From Bacteroidales bacterium UBA1223 (lineage in GTDB: Bacteria > Bacteroidota > Bacteroidia > Bacteroidales > P3), in assembly GCA_002309155.1 (NCBI GenBank), contig DBXB01000065.1, positions 12,824 to 20,877 of the forward strand: DNA of 8,054 nucleotides, given 5' to 3'. Positions 6,829 through 8,054 of this stretch are shown here, one piece after another (position 1 is the stretch's first letter; the number at the start of each line of letters is the position of its first letter). The notes beneath the pieces were generated by a model, which saw only the letters and a program-made list of their open reading frames with translations, was not told the origin of the DNA and did no database searches. Made by a program: the position numbers and the translations under genes.

Positions 6829-8054
6829 ATGAAGCGACTTGTTGTTATTCTAGCATGGACGGCCATTGTCAGTGCGATGGTGTTCTCAGCAAAGACTGCT
6901 GAATGCCAGACGGGTATTTATATCCCTAGCGCAAAGCCTGTGAAAAATATGCAGAAAGCAATGGTGCATCCCGACAAGTTTTGTCTGCTTATCAAATATT
7001 CCGGTTCATCGAATAACTATACCGTCAACGATCTTGACTGGCTTGATTCTGTCTATCGCGTCGCTTTCGCCGATAGGTCGAATCCCAAACTGTATGCCAT
7101 AACTATCGAGGGCTACAGCAACAGTGAGGCTCTGTCGCGTGAACGTGTGGATAATGTGTATAATTATTTCGCTAACAGATGCTATGCTCCTTTCCCTATC
7201 CGTTATGCTGTCAACCCGATACACTGCACATGCCATGGTGATACTGTGGAGACTGTTAGATATGAGGTGCCGGTCTCTAAAAAAGCATACAATATCGCCG
7301 ACCTGCCATCAAGTCGCATGACATTCAACGGCTCTATCCGTCTTGACAACTGTGTGCTGATTACTCTTGAGAATGATCCCGACGCCTGTCTCGGCGCAGC
7401 CCGTGGATGTGCTGTCCCTTCTATGGATACAACGATTCGTGGCTACTACGCTTCTGTGTTCATGAAACGTGGCGCTCTCTATAATGTCATCAATACCAAG
7501 GACAGCTGCCCCTCTGATATTTCTTTCTCTATAGAGGAACATCTGGATTATAAACCCGTGGTGGAAGAGTATTTCCTTGTCCCTCACCGTAAACAGTATA
7601 TTGTCCAAGTTGGTTATGTGGTACTTCATAGCAGCATAAACCGTAAGTATGGCGAATGCGACGAGATGCTTCCCGACTCTATCTATGTCCGTTTTCCTGT
7701 CACACAGGAACAACTCGACAACAAGATAAGAATCTTTGGTAAAAAATATTCGGAGAAGGGTGTTGAGTTTAAGGCTTTGACCACAAAGAAGATGCCCTCG
7801 AAGGTCTCTCTCAGTGTCCAGGCCGCAGTCAACGCTATGCAACTTGATACTATTTTCCTTGGGAAGAGGATTCAACCTAATGAGTTGAAAGATTATTTCT
7901 TTGAATGCAAGACGGATATCGAAGACGGTTCTTTCAAGGCCGAAGGCAAACATTGGAAAGCCTACAGACTCGACAAGCATGGTGAGTATGAGATCAAGAA
8001 ACCTCTCAGGGCTCTGATGCGTATTGTTGAGGATGAGGTTGACGAGATTGACGA
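6829..8054 (+). CDS. Cysteine-rich exported protein of unknown function (partial, 3' end outside window)
   Basis: An open frame of 408 codons starts at ATG 6829 and runs off the right edge. Residues 1 to about 24 are a signal peptide (MKRLVVILAWTAIVSAMVFS followed by AKTA). Cys26 lies near the cut, but the preceding T-A-E does not fit a lipobox, so a lipoprotein is unlikely. Residues 66-128 look like a shortened, divergent OmpA-like segment: LDWLDSVYR, then ITIEGYSN, then ALSRERVDNVYNYF, matching the spacing pattern of OmpA IxIxGxTD...LSxxRAxxV. Arg106 of that pattern is kept, while the usual Asp is Asn98 and the loop between is short. The rest (about 145-408) I do not recognise; it has alternating strand-like blocks and an acidic end. 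Eleven cysteines appear in 408 residues, including C-x-C at 133-135, which suggests disulfides in the periplasm. It follows the MoxR ATPase gene by 22 nt and is probably in its transcript. It could be an outer-membrane or periplasmic structural protein. No function is assigned. Confidence 0.78.
   Translation, partial: MKRLVVILAWTAIVSAMVFSAKTAECQTGIYIPSAKPVKNMQKAMVHPDKFCLLIKYSGSSNNYTVNDLDWLDSVYRVAFADRSNPKLYAITIEGYSNSEALSRERVDNVYNYFANRCYAPFPIRYAVNPIHCTCHGDTVETVRYEVPVSKKAYNIADLPSSRMTFNGSIRLDNCVLITLENDPDACLGAARGCAVPSMDTTIRGYYASVFMKRGALYNVINTKDSCPSDISFSIEEHLDYKPVVEEYFLVPHRKQYIVQVGYVVLHSSINRKYGECDEMLPDSIYVRFPVTQEQLDNKIRIFGKKYSEKGVEFKALTTKKMPSKVSLSVQAAVNAMQLDTIFLGKRIQPNELKDYFFECKTDIEDGSFKAEGKHWKAYRLDKHGEYEIKKPLRALMRIVEDEVDEID

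Noticed and set aside
7309..7980. 223-codon open frame on the minus strand near the right edge
   Set aside because: It is antisense to a longer plus-strand frame that has a signal peptide and sits in line with the operon.

Overview
The window looks like chromosome from a member of the Bacteroidales (phylum Bacteroidota), but the exact genus cannot be read from it. Several things point that way. The start-proximal promoter boxes fit the Bacteroidota -7 consensus TAnnTTTG. No gene has a recognisable Shine-Dalgarno sequence. The parvulin-type chaperones have the long, phylum-typical architecture. The left-hand gene resembles a conserved secreted or outer-membrane protein of this group. Codon use and base composition look even throughout, and I see no sign of a mobile element, CRISPR array, tRNA or rRNA.

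Layout. Positions 1-616 hold a leftward gene, cut by the window edge, for an exported protein that is probably an outer-membrane beta-barrel. Positions 617-817 are an AT-rich divergent promoter region. Both flanking genes have the same decamer, TACCTTTGCA, exactly 15 nt before their ATG. Rightward from 818 runs a compact gene train: guaB (IMP dehydrogenase), a 698-residue two-parvulin-domain exported chaperone/PPIase, a SurA-like exported chaperone, a MoxR-family AAA+ ATPase, and a cysteine-rich exported protein of unknown function that runs off the right edge. The gaps are 55, 27, 27 and 22 nt, with no terminator visible, so a single operon is likely. An exact TAnnTTTG box overlapping the guaB stop codon may give the four downstream genes an extra promoter.

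How the genes may work together. GuaB makes the first committed step to GTP and seems metabolically unrelated to the rest. The two parvulin proteins would fold or escort outer-membrane and secreted proteins across the periplasm. The MoxR ATPase is a cytoplasmic remodelling factor without its usual DUF58/VWA partner genes in view. The last gene encodes an exported protein with a possible shortened OmpA-like segment, and it could be a client or partner of the chaperones (inference). The most interesting points are the split loss of conserved histidines between the two SurA parvulin domains, the last unassigned protein, the mirrored promoters, and the possible internal promoter.
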